64,000 bases of DNA from Mariniphaga sp041687255 (GTDB lineage Bacteria; Bacteroidota; Bacteroidia; Bacteroidales; Prolixibacteraceae), in contig JAWLCL010000009.1 in assembly GCA_041687255.1 (NCBI GenBank), positions 62,001 through 126,000 on the forward strand, read 5' to 3'. Shown here piece after piece: positions 1-8,357 of the stretch (position 1 is its first letter; each line of letters opens with the position of its first letter). The position numbers and the translations under genes are program-made. The notes below the pieces were generated by a model that was given only the letters and a program-made list of their open reading frames with translations, made no database searches and was not told the DNA's origin.

Positions 1-93
1 TCATGAATAAACAATTAATGGTTTGTATAACAGGCAAAAATATACGTAAATCCTTTGAAATACAGATGCCATGGACCAATAAATATTAGCATA

Positions 94-1098
94 TTAAAGA
101 ACTATAGGTATTTTATGGCCGCATTGCGGGCAATTCCCGTCAAAACCGGGGTTAGACATTATTCGGTAACGGTTCCGTTGAACGATTAATTTTCCACAAA
201 TGGGGCACCGGGTATCGTCCAGTGCCCCTGCATTCACATTTCCAACATATATATATTGAAGGTGTTTTTTTGCAATATTATACATTCGTTCGAGCTTGTT
301 AACCGGTGTGGCCGGGATGTCCAGTTTGTATTGCGGGAAATAGCGTGAAAGGTGCAGGGGTGTTTCGGGTCCGGCTTCGGCGGCTATCCACTTCACCATA
401 TCCTCAAACTGGGATTCATCGTCGTTTAGTCCCGGAATGACCAGGTTCGTAAGTTCCAAATGCGCATTGCTCCGGGCTATGGTGGTGATGGCTTTCAGGA
501 CGGGCTCCAGTTTGCCACGGGTTTGATGCCTGTAAAACCCATCATCAAAAGCTTTTAAATCGATGTTGAATGCATCGATAAACGGAAGAATGGTCTTTAA
601 AGGTTCCTGGTTGACGTATCCGTTGGAAACTACTACATTTTTTAATCCGGCTTCATGCAGGAGTATTGCGGCATCAAACATGAATTCATAGAACGTGAAG
701 GGTTCGTTATAGGTAAAGGCCACACCAATATTGTTTCTGATTGCTTTTGCTTTTTCCAGGAGCCCGGTTGAAGTTAGTTCAGCAAATCCTTCGAATTCAT
801 CGGCCCTGCATTGCGAAATGTTATGGTTCTGGCAAAACGTGCAGTGCAGATTGCAGCCAACATTGCCAACTGAAAGAATGTTTTTACCCGGGAAGAAATG
901 GTACAGGGGCTTTTTTTCAATCGGATCGATTCCCCATGCTGCTACTTTGTTATAGACCAACGTTTCGAGGATGCCGGCAGTATTCTTTCGGACATTGCAT
1001 GCCCCAATCCCGCCTTCTCTCAGGTCGCAATACCAGGGACAAAGCAGGCACTTCACCCTTTTCCCGGCTTCCTTTTGGTAAAAAAGCGCTTCCTGCAC
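94..1098 (-). CDS. amrS: AmmeMemoRadiSam-system radical SAM enzyme (AmrS-like)
   Basis: A 334-residue radical SAM protein related to pyruvate formate-lyase activating enzymes. The [4Fe-4S]/SAM motif CX3CX2C is at C82, C86 and C89 (GCNLHCTFC). A cysteine-rich N-terminus (C17, C20, C24, C34) precedes it, and a C-terminal zinc-ribbon-like segment with CPICG and CPQCG pairs follows; this arrangement is typical of the AmrS family. The start is a GTG at 1096-1098; no nearby in-frame ATG precedes it. AmrS is usually linked to AMMECR1 and MEMO proteins, but neither is visible here; they may lie beyond the left edge. The substrate of the family is not established. Family call is confident, function is not. 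Confidence 0.88.
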   Translation of the reverse strand: MQEALFYQKEAGKRVKCLLCPWYCDLREGGIGACNVRKNTAGILETLVYNKVAAWGIDPIEKKPLYHFFPGKNILSVGNVGCNLHCTFCQNHNISQCRADEFEGFAELTSTGLLEKAKAIRNNIGVAFTYNEPFTFYEFMFDAAILLHEAGLKNVVVSNGYVNQEPLKTILPFIDAFNIDLKAFDDGFYRHQTRGKLEPVLKAITTIARSNAHLELTNLVIPGLNDDESQFEDMVKWIAAEAGPETPLHLSRYFPQYKLDIPATPVNKLERMYNIAKKHLQYIYVGNVNAGALDDTRCPICGKLIVQRNRYRIMSNPGFDGNCPQCGHKIPIVL

Positions 1099-1397
1099 AA
1101 CGTTCTTTTTTTCAAATTTACAAAAGTGAGGCTTACCAATAAAGCGAAATTTTAAAAATTATTACCCGGAATTGCAAAACCGTATTTAAGCAGTATGAAG
1201 TCCGTACCAAGACCGTGTATAATTGAATTTACATTGAGTTTAGTCCGAATTTGGTAAGGCGATGGTATGGTGCCGGTATGGTGCTTGGCTATCCTTTTTC
1301 TTTGGTTTTGGATAAAAGATGTTAAATCAGATGTAAGGTTATGAAAAATGAGTGGTTGCAGTGAATCAGGTGATTGAAATAACAGTAATTTTGCTGC

Positions 1398-1787
1398 ATG
1401 GAAAAACCACATAAAATAGTATTTTCGATTGTTGCCGTGCTGTTGTACTTGCTGGCATCAAGCGGTTTTTCTGATGGTATAAGCCACAGGATTCAGGTTG
1501 ATCAGAACATTGAACCAACCGGGACCCACTTCTTTTGGGCTGAAGAACTTCCATTTGTATCCGGGTTTGCTGTCAAAGATGGCGCCGGTTTATGGTCTGG
1601 CGGAAACCCTGCACCAGTATCGAATAAGCAGCCTCAACTCTTCAAGGCCGTAGTTTTTGCATTGGAAGAACAGGTAGCCATCACGTTTTTACAAAATATT
1701 TCACAATTTAATACGAATCCTGTCCGGATACGAAAATCGGACATGCTTTTTCCGTTCCATTATTTCTTTGAGCCGGCGCGGGCTTAA
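1398..1787 (+). CDS. small hypothetical protein with N-terminal hydrophobic segment
   Basis: A 129-residue open frame starting with a basic MEKPHK segment followed by a hydrophobic stretch (about residues 7-23), which looks like a membrane anchor or signal peptide. No domain is recognised. The stop is directly before the next co-directional gene, so the two may be co-transcribed. A TAATTTTG element (1386-1393) sits only 4 bp before the ATG, which would place transcription start at or after the start codon; either that element is fortuitous or the start is wrong. Reality of this gene is moderately supported. Confidence 0.5.
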   Translation: MEKPHKIVFSIVAVLLYLLASSGFSDGISHRIQVDQNIEPTGTHFFWAEELPFVSGFAVKDGAGLWSGGNPAPVSNKQPQLFKAVVFALEEQVAITFLQNISQFNTNPVRIRKSDMLFPFHYFFEPARA

Positions 1788-1876
1788 AAGTGCTGTTTCA
1801 AACAGCTGTGCCTTCAGGTTTACAGGCTGTGAGGGCCTGTAAAGGTATATTTCAGGTTCAAATAAATATTATTACA

Positions 1877-2407
1877 ATGGATTCAGGAACAATTATCATT
1901 TCGGCCATATTGTTGGCCGTGGCATTATTGCCGTTTATATTCACAGGCAAGAAATACAAAAGACAAAAAAAACAACTGGTAAATATGCTCAACAGTTTGG
2001 CTGAGCAGAACCAGGTAACGCTTTCAACGAATGAAGCAGGAGCTAGTTTTGGAATTGGACTGGCAGAGAATGGCCGTTACCTCTTTTATTCAAGAATTAC
2101 GAATGAACAGATGTCGGGCAGGGCAGTGCTCCTTACTGATAAGAGTCGCTGTAAGATGAAAACTGCCAGCCGGTTGCTTGAGGGTGGCGAAAAGGTCATC
2201 GACAGGGTTGAACTTGTGTTGTACCCGGTATCTTCTGCACAGCCTGAGGTAGTGCTGGAGATGTACAATGCTGAATACGATACCCTCACCATCAGAGATG
2301 AACTTCAGATAGCTGTCAGATGGGAGCAGATTGTAGGTGGTGCATTAAAAGAAGCTAAGCTGAGGGAGCGTAAACAAACTACTTCAAAGCAGGCTGTTTT
2401 AGCATAA
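1877..2407 (+). CDS. hypothetical membrane-anchored protein
   Basis: A 176-residue protein from the ATG at 1877 (MDSGTIII). The frame is open upstream to 1790, but the 1877 start places a clean single transmembrane helix (about residues 5-23) at the N-terminus, followed by a basic KKYKRQKKQ stop-transfer segment, implying a cytosolic C-terminal domain. The soluble part (about residues 40-160) has alternating beta-like hydrophobics and no recognised motif. A strong intrinsic terminator follows immediately at 2431-2466. Function unknown. Confidence 0.72.
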   Translation: MDSGTIIISAILLAVALLPFIFTGKKYKRQKKQLVNMLNSLAEQNQVTLSTNEAGASFGIGLAENGRYLFYSRITNEQMSGRAVLLTDKSRCKMKTASRLLEGGEKVIDRVELVLYPVSSAQPEVVLEMYNAEYDTLTIRDELQIAVRWEQIVGGALKEAKLRERKQTTSKQAVLA

Positions 2408-2430
2408 AGCACCACCTTTTGACCGTATTT

Positions 2431-2466
2431 AAAAAAGCTTTTTCCGAACAGGAAAAAGCTTTTTTT
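2431..2466 (+). terminator. intrinsic terminator
   Basis: A nearly perfect hairpin: AAAAAAGCTTTTTCC pairs with GGAAAAAGCTTTTTT around a GAACA loop, ending in a T run. It lies 24 bp after the stop of the preceding gene. Confidence 0.85.
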
Positions 2467-2571
2467 GTGCAAATTGCAAAGGTTTAATGTTTTGCGGTTT
2501 AATTTTTAGTGTTTTTATACTTTTTAATTAAAATTACCGGAGCCTTTTTATGCAGGATGTAAAGGCGTTGC

Positions 2572-2579
2572 TATTTTTG
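2572..2579 (+). promoter_or_regulatory. Bacteroidota -7 promoter element (TATTTTTG)
   Basis: TATTTTTG matches the TAnnTTTG -7 consensus of the phylum's primary sigma factor, 60 bp before the GH43-like gene and after the preceding terminator. No good TTTG -33 box is seen about 20 bp upstream (only a T-rich run), so support is partial. Confidence 0.45.
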
Positions 2580-2639
2580 TAGAAAATCATTCTGTACCGG
2601 TAATTTATTGCTGCCGGTTTATACCTTTACAAAAATGAT

Positions 2640-3578
2640 ATGAAATCAATGATTAGATTAATATTTGCAATGACCTTTCTTCTGGTCTCAACGGGTCAGT
2701 TGTCAGCACAGGATAAGCAGGAGGTTTATCTGTTTTCCTTTTTCCAGGGGAATGGTGAAGACGGGCTTCACCTGGCTTATAGTTACGATGGAATGAAGTG
2801 GCAGGCATTAAGGGACAACCGGTCGTTTTTGACGCCAACTGCAGGAAACGATAAGCTGATGCGCGACCCTTGCATTATTAAGGGACCTGACGGCTTGTTT
2901 CATATGGTCTGGACGGTTAGCTGGAATGAAAAGGGAATCGGTTATGCATCCTCACCCGATTTGCTGAACTGGTCGGAACAGAAATATATACCGGTGATGG
3001 AACATGAGCCGGAAGCCCTTAACTGCTGGGCACCGGAACTTTATTACGATGAAGCCTCAGAGCAGTATGTTATTTTTTGGTCCACTACCATTCCCGGCCG
3101 TTTCCCGGAGACTGAAAACTCAGGTGACAGTGATTACAACCACCGGATGTATTATACCACCACAAACGATTTCAAAACTTTTAGTAAAACCGCTTTGTTT
3201 TACGATAAGGGGTTCAATGTAATAGACGGGACACTGGCAAAAGGCGAAGGGAAATATGTTCTGTTTCTAAAAGACGAAACACGTTATCCGGCAGAAAAAA
3301 ACATAAGAGTGGCAACCGGTGATAAAGCGACAGGCCCGTTTAGCAAAGCTTCGGATCCCATCACGGGTGATTATTGGGCTGAAGGACCAACAGCTTTGAA
3401 AATCGACAACTATTGGGTGGTTTATTTCGATAAATACACCGAACATAAAATGGGAGCGGTACGATCAGCTGACCTGGTAAACTGGGAAGATATTTCGGAT
3501 GAAGTAGTTTTTCCGGAAGGGACAAGGCACGGTACCGTATTTAAAGTTAAGCAGGAGGTATTTGAAAATTTGAAGTAA
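2640..3578 (+). CDS. secreted GH43-like beta-propeller glycosidase (arabinosidase/xylosidase type)
   Basis: A 312-residue protein with a signal peptide (about residues 1-23, ending LSAQ). It has the five-bladed propeller features of GH43/GH117-like enzymes: an RDP motif at about residues 75-77 (candidate catalytic base Asp), the WAPE signature at about 130-133, an INxID-like aspartate at about 196, and WAEGP at about 246-250 (candidate general acid Glu). The family acts on arabinose- or xylose-containing glycans, in the periplasm or outside the cell. A GH51 arabinofuranosidase lies two genes downstream, which supports an arabinan or arabinoxylan role. Exact substrate cannot be read from sequence. 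Confidence 0.8.
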   Translation: MKSMIRLIFAMTFLLVSTGQLSAQDKQEVYLFSFFQGNGEDGLHLAYSYDGMKWQALRDNRSFLTPTAGNDKLMRDPCIIKGPDGLFHMVWTVSWNEKGIGYASSPDLLNWSEQKYIPVMEHEPEALNCWAPELYYDEASEQYVIFWSTTIPGRFPETENSGDSDYNHRMYYTTTNDFKTFSKTALFYDKGFNVIDGTLAKGEGKYVLFLKDETRYPAEKNIRVATGDKATGPFSKASDPITGDYWAEGPTALKIDNYWVVYFDKYTEHKMGAVRSADLVNWEDISDEVVFPEGTRHGTVFKVKQEVFENLK

Positions 3579-3602
3579 GAATATTTTTTAATAATTGATA
3601 TT

Positions 3603-4442
3603 TTGATTGAAGCAGGAAAAACATATACATTGGATGTAGTAAGGGAAACAGATAACGGTGTTTACCTTGACGGGGAAAATTTGGGAGAGATTTTAATGCC
3701 CCGAAAATTTGTGAGCGGTGAAGTCAAAGAAAGCGGACGTGCAACGGTTTTTGTTTATTCCGATTCGGAAGACCGGCTGGTAGCCACCACCGAAACACCA
3801 TTTGCCGAGGCAGGGGAATTTGCCTTTCTTGAAGTTGTGGAAACCAACAGGTATGGCGCTTTTCTCGACTGGGGGCTGCCCAAGCACCTGCTGGTGCCTT
3901 TCAGTGAACAGAAAGCTACCATGTTGAACGGAAAATTCTACCTGGTGCATGTGTTTACCGACACAAAAACAAATCGTGTGGCAGCTTCGGCCAAAGTGGG
4001 TAAGTTCCTGAGCAATAATCCTCCTGAATACAATGCGGGGGATGAGGTCCAGCTGCTTGTAGCCGAAGAAAACGACACCGGTTACAGGGCTATAGTCGAT
4101 AACGCATATTGGGGTATGCTCTACAAAAACCAGCTGCCTACCACTTTAACCTTAGGCATGAAAATGAAGGCGTATGTAAACAAGGTTCGTGAGGACGGAA
4201 AAATTGATTTGCTGTCGGAAAAGCCGGGATACGAAAAAATTGATGACATGGCGAAGAAATTACTTGTGGTTCTGAAGGCGAACAACGGCTTCATAGCTTT
4301 GAGCGATAAGTCATCACCAGAAATTATTCAGGCCCTTCTGGGAATGAGCAAGAAGAATTTTAAAAAAGCCGTGGGGCAGCTGTATAAAAAAAGATGGATA
4401 GATTTTAAGTCGGATGGAATTAAATTAATCAGAGAAGTGTAA
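3603..4442 (+). CDS. S1-domain RNA-binding protein, CvfB family
   Basis: A 279-residue protein aligning by eye to the CvfB/YitL family: tandem S1-like beta-barrel segments (about residues 5-60, 65-130 and 145-200) and a C-terminal winged-helix segment (about 215-275, with the KKNFKKAVGQLYKKRWI pattern). The family N-terminus normally begins within a few residues of the IEAGKTYTLDVVRETDNG segment, and the only suitable start is a TTG at 3603-3605; the next in-frame ATG would delete the first S1 strand set. The gene sits only 24 bp after the GH43-like gene. Role in post-transcriptional regulation is family knowledge from Gram-positives; not shown here. Confidence 0.82.
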   Translation: MIEAGKTYTLDVVRETDNGVYLDGENLGEILMPRKFVSGEVKESGRATVFVYSDSEDRLVATTETPFAEAGEFAFLEVVETNRYGAFLDWGLPKHLLVPFSEQKATMLNGKFYLVHVFTDTKTNRVAASAKVGKFLSNNPPEYNAGDEVQLLVAEENDTGYRAIVDNAYWGMLYKNQLPTTLTLGMKMKAYVNKVREDGKIDLLSEKPGYEKIDDMAKKLLVVLKANNGFIALSDKSSPEIIQALLGMSKKNFKKAVGQLYKKRWIDFKSDGIKLIREV

Positions 4443-4543
4443 GAAAAAAAAAGTATATTTGACTTCTAATAATAATTAATGTAAGCTTTCCGGCGGGTTT
4501 TAGCTGGAATAAGCAAAACTGATTAAATAAAAAACGATAACCA

Positions 4544-6088
4544 ATGAACGTTAAAAAACTTTTCGGCGGGATTTTAATTTTCTCCGCACTTTTTTCCACA
4601 GCACAAAACAAGATTGTTGTTAATACCGATTTAGGTAAGGAAAAAATCAGTAGGCACATTTACGGTCACTTTTCAGAACATTTAGGAAGATGCATTTACG
4701 GGGGATACTGGGTTGGAGAAGATTCGGACATTCCGAATACGAATGGTATCCGTAATGATGTTGTAGATGCCCTGGTTGAAATGGGCATTCCAAACCTGAG
4801 GTGGCCCGGAGGCTGTTTTGCCGATGAATACCACTGGATGGACGGCATCGGGCCGCGCAATGAGCGTCCTACTATGATTAATACCCACTGGGGGGGAGTG
4901 ACCGAGGATAACAGCTTTGGCACACATGAATTTATGGAACTGTGCCGGCAACTGGAAGCAGAGCCGGTTATTTGCGGAAACCTTGGGAGCGGCACAGTGC
5001 AGGAGATGTCGCAATGGGTGGAGTATCTTAATTCCGACAACATCAGCCCGATGACCGACATGCGGAAGGCCAACGGCAGGGATGAGTCGTGGGGAGTGAA
5101 CTATTGGAACCTTGGTAATGAGAACTGGGGTTGCGGAGGAAATATGACTCCTGAGTATTATGCCAACGAAATGCGCAGGTTTTCCACCTATACCAAGAAT
5201 TACGGCGATAACCGTTTGTACCGCATTGCCTGCGGGCCTAACGGCGCTGACTATCACTGGATGGAAACGCTTATGAAAAACGGGAACCCGGGGAACAGCT
5301 TTCAGGGAATTTCCCTGCATTATTACACCGTTACCCATAACTGGAGAAATAAAGGGTCAGCCACCGATTTCGATGAAAGCGACTATTTCCTGACCATGAG
5401 CAAAACCTTATTTATGGATGAATTATTGAGAAAGCATATTAACATCATGGACCGCTACGACCCGCAGAACAGGGTTGGCCTGCTTGTTGATGAATGGGGA
5501 AACTGGCACGATGTGGAGCCGGGTACAAATCCCGGTTTTCTCTACCAGCAAAACACTCTGCGCGATGCCCTGGTGGCATCGGTTAACCTCGACCTTTTCA
5601 ACAAATATGCCCGCAGGGTGAAAATGGCCAACATTGCCCAGACCGTTAATGTGCTCCAGGCAATGATACTGACCAAGGACGATGAAATGGTGAAAACTCC
5701 CTCCTATTATGCCTTTAAAATGTACAAGGTTCATCACGACGGTACATTGCTTCCAACCGATGTGGAAACCGAAAATTATGAGTATGAAAACAACAGTGTA
5801 CCGGCAATATCCACTTCTGCTTCACGCTCAGACGACGGCAAGGTTTATCTGACCATCAGCAACCTCAATCCCAACAAGCCGGTAGATCTGACATGCGAGC
5901 TCAGAGGGATGGATAAAGTTGCTTTTGAACGGGGAGAAATCATTACTGCTCAAAAAATTAATGCTTACAATGATTTTGGAAAGCAGGAGGAAGTGTCATT
6001 AAAAAGCTTCAGTGAAGTAAAAGTAAAAGGAAATCAACTTACTGTTTCACTTCCCTCTAAATCAATAGTGATGCTCGAGTTGAAATAG
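4544..6088 (+). CDS. GH51 alpha-L-arabinofuranosidase, secreted
   Basis: A 514-residue retaining glycosidase. Signal peptide at about residues 1-20 (LFSTAQ end). The (beta/alpha)8 barrel carries the general acid/base in NLGNENWGCGG (E193) and the nucleophile in LLVDEWGNW (E317); the N-terminal IYGHFSEHLG and NLRWPGGCFADEYHW segments are characteristic of GH51. A C-terminal beta-sandwich follows from about residue 400. It releases terminal arabinofuranose from arabinan or arabinoxylan. With the upstream GH43-like gene it forms a small arabinoside-degrading locus, although no SusC/SusD transporter is present in the window. Confidence 0.93.
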   Translation: MNVKKLFGGILIFSALFSTAQNKIVVNTDLGKEKISRHIYGHFSEHLGRCIYGGYWVGEDSDIPNTNGIRNDVVDALVEMGIPNLRWPGGCFADEYHWMDGIGPRNERPTMINTHWGGVTEDNSFGTHEFMELCRQLEAEPVICGNLGSGTVQEMSQWVEYLNSDNISPMTDMRKANGRDESWGVNYWNLGNENWGCGGNMTPEYYANEMRRFSTYTKNYGDNRLYRIACGPNGADYHWMETLMKNGNPGNSFQGISLHYYTVTHNWRNKGSATDFDESDYFLTMSKTLFMDELLRKHINIMDRYDPQNRVGLLVDEWGNWHDVEPGTNPGFLYQQNTLRDALVASVNLDLFNKYARRVKMANIAQTVNVLQAMILTKDDEMVKTPSYYAFKMYKVHHDGTLLPTDVETENYEYENNSVPAISTSASRSDDGKVYLTISNLNPNKPVDLTCELRGMDKVAFERGEIITAQKINAYNDFGKQEEVSLKSFSEVKVKGNQLTVSLPSKSIVMLELK

Positions 6089-6113
6089 TTTTAAAAAGAT
6101 AAATCAGCTTGTT

Positions 6114-6148
6114 AAACCGGTCTTTGATTAAGGCCGGTTTTCTTTTTT
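6114..6148 (+). terminator. intrinsic terminator after the GH51 gene
   Basis: AAACCGG pairs with CCGGTTT across a short loop, followed by the T-rich run TCTTTTTT. It lies 26 bp after the GH51 stop codon. Confidence 0.78.
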
Positions 6149-6257
6149 CATATGATTTATATTGCCTGCTTTCAGTGGTATCATATGCCTGCCTGTTACG
6201 GCAGACAGGGAACTCACATGAAAATAATAACCATGCTCCTTTTTGAATGTAAAATCT

Positions 6258-7289
6258 TCATGGTCGTTTCATCCGTTCGAGTAATCCGACATCTTTTTGC
6301 CTTTTTGCCAAAGCTTTCTGATAAATTTGAATCATTTGCAGGTTGTCCCTGTCCCTATAGCTTTTTGCCAGTTGGTGGGCAGCAGCCAGCCACTGCTGCG
6401 CTGTTTCCAGTTCGTCTTTCATCTCGTAGGCCAACGCCAGGTTGTAACGTGCATGAATAGCCGTTTTACCGTTACGGTCGTTGGTGTATTTTTTCCACAA
6501 AAAAATTGCTTCATCCCATTTTCCTTCCTCAATGTGCAGAGCTGCTTCCGAAAAATCGGGAAGGGGAGGAATGGAATACATTCTTTTTTCAGTTTGCCAG
6601 GAGGCATAAAAATGTTTGGCAAAGCTTTCTCCGGCCATAGCCGAGGCAATTTCGAGTGCTTTGAGCCGGGGAGGGGGAGAATAATTTTGCTGAAGGTTGC
6701 CTTCAGCATCATACCCGTTCCAGAAGATGGTGTCTATAAGTGTTTTTCGCACTGTTCGGGAATCATTCGCCGGATTGTAGACTCCCCACACTGCTACGGT
6801 AACCACTTCATTGGTAAGTGGAGTGTTGGCAGTTTCAGGATAGGTAGAAAAGAATGTTGATAAGGTTTCAAGGGATATGAGTAACCCGGCATTAGCATCA
6901 CCGGTCAGCTGTTTTATAACATCCCCGGGCAGATCGGTTAAGTTTTTACGGGTATGTTTGTCAAAGGTCTGATAGGGGAAAACAGGCACTTCTTTAAATA
7001 CATTCTGATTTTTCAGGTGGATGGCCAGTTCATTCAGGCATGCATTTACCAGCAGGCTATCCAGATTTTGCCTTCCGTTTGCATTTACAAGCTCGTTTCC
7101 CTTCCTGTAGAAGTTCTGAAGTGTATCGGCCGGATATTTAAAATTCCGGTAAACGACAGCAGCATTTTCGATTTCCGGAGGGATAAACAACTCACCGGGT
7201 TTATAAACTTCAATGGGATATTCCCTGTAAATGGTACAGGATGAAAAAAGCAAAAGAAGCAGTAGAGCCGGCAGGTAAAAGTGTTTCAT
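6258..7289 (-). CDS. DUF6340 family lipoprotein (copy 2 of the pair)
   Basis: A 343-residue predicted lipoprotein: hydrophobic signal of about 16 residues ending in FSSC (lipobox Cys18). The body resembles DUF6340 proteins of Bacteroidales, with a conserved DTLQ(N/K) segment near the N-terminus and TPR-like helices near the C-terminus (about residues 245-320, WDEAIFLWKK and ARYNLALAYEMKDE). It is clearly paralogous to the upstream gene and its ATG overlaps that gene's stop by one base (TAATG), so the two are translationally coupled. Function of the family is unknown. Confidence 0.8.
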   Translation of the reverse strand: MKHFYLPALLLLLLFSSCTIYREYPIEVYKPGELFIPPEIENAAVVYRNFKYPADTLQNFYRKGNELVNANGRQNLDSLLVNACLNELAIHLKNQNVFKEVPVFPYQTFDKHTRKNLTDLPGDVIKQLTGDANAGLLISLETLSTFFSTYPETANTPLTNEVVTVAVWGVYNPANDSRTVRKTLIDTIFWNGYDAEGNLQQNYSPPPRLKALEIASAMAGESFAKHFYASWQTEKRMYSIPPLPDFSEAALHIEEGKWDEAIFLWKKYTNDRNGKTAIHARYNLALAYEMKDELETAQQWLAAAHQLAKSYRDRDNLQMIQIYQKALAKRQKDVGLLERMKRP

Positions 7290-8341
7290 TACCTTTTGTT
7301 TAGTTCATTTTTTCTTCTTTTAAGCGTTTCGAGGTACTCATATGTGAGCGGGCGGTACATTGTTTCATATGATTCAAGCGCCCAGTCGATTGCCTGTTCA
7401 ATGTCACCAAGAATTTCGTATCCCAAAGCAAGGTTCAGCATCGCTTTACTTTTGGCCGATTTGGACCGTGATGTCTGAACAGCTTCTTTCCAAATGGTCA
7501 CTGCTTCTTGCCAGTCGCCGCTTGTTGCTGCCTGGTTACCCTGCCGCAACAGCGAATTTCCGGATGTAAAATACCGCCTTCTTTCCGGATGCCAACGCAC
7601 GGCAATTTTTTCTGACAAGTCGAGAGCAATGGCAATTCCGGTTTCAGTAAGCGCTTGTTTAACAGGGGTAAATCTGCTGAATAATCCTCTTACGGTGGCA
7701 TCGCCATCTTCCCAGAAGAGGGTATCACTGATTAATTCGCGAAGTACTATCTGCTTTTGGGCAGGGTAATACACCCTGAAGAGCGCTTCGTATCTTATTT
7801 TCATAGTGGCGACCACTGATGAGTAAAAACCTTCCTCATATGAAGCGTAATAGGAATCACTTTCAAAATCTGTAACTACTTTTGGTCTCAGGTAATCGAG
7901 CGACAATACGGCATCTGTTTCAAAGGTTTCAGTAAGTGCGGTAACATCTTCCCAGCTAAGTTCCGGTGCAGGCCGTTCATCTGAGGAAGCTTTAAGAAAA
8001 CGTGCTTCAGGGATTACGTAGTCGTACCTTCCCGACTCGTACAATAATTCACCCAGTGCTTTTAATGTGGTGTCGGCCATCTGTACATCATAAATTGTGG
8101 TATCAAGTCTAAAGGTCTTTTCATAAAACATTTTTTGAAGCGTATCGGCTGGTAAATCGGTAAACTTTTCATCCACAACCTGTGAAACCAGAGTAAGACT
8201 TTGTATAGCTGCAGGAAGCTCCTTTTGAGCCGGCTGTGGTACGTCAATAATAAGGCTACGTGTAGGTATACATGAAACCGACAACATTGCAATGACAAGA
8301 AATGCAGTAAAATAGGTTATGTGCTTCATTCCCGGTTTCAT
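7289..8341 (-). CDS. DUF6340 family lipoprotein (copy 1 of the pair)
   Basis: A 350-residue predicted lipoprotein with signal and lipobox ending at C24 (LSVSC) when started at 8341. A second in-frame ATG lies at 8329, but a strong purine-rich Shine-Dalgarno-like sequence (GGAGGGAGG) ends 6 bp before the 8341 ATG and favours it. Shared features with the downstream paralogue: the PADTLQKMFY segment, a DTxFW motif (SDTLFWEDGD versus IDTIFWNGYD), the ALxxSEKxAxxWxxERRRY region and a C-terminal TPR-like pair (DWQEAVTIWKEAV, MLNLALGYEILGD). Function unknown; likely an envelope-associated partner of the neighbouring membrane protein. Confidence 0.82.
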   Translation of the reverse strand: MKPGMKHITYFTAFLVIAMLSVSCIPTRSLIIDVPQPAQKELPAAIQSLTLVSQVVDEKFTDLPADTLQKMFYEKTFRLDTTIYDVQMADTTLKALGELLYESGRYDYVIPEARFLKASSDERPAPELSWEDVTALTETFETDAVLSLDYLRPKVVTDFESDSYYASYEEGFYSSVVATMKIRYEALFRVYYPAQKQIVLRELISDTLFWEDGDATVRGLFSRFTPVKQALTETGIAIALDLSEKIAVRWHPERRRYFTSGNSLLRQGNQAATSGDWQEAVTIWKEAVQTSRSKSAKSKAMLNLALGYEILGDIEQAIDWALESYETMYRPLTYEYLETLKRRKNELNKR

Positions 8342-8357
8342 ATCGTTCCTCCCTCCA

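Noticed and set aside
4682..5338. 218-residue open frame antisense to the GH51 gene
   Set aside because: Low-complexity composition and complete overlap with a gene whose catalytic residues are intact.
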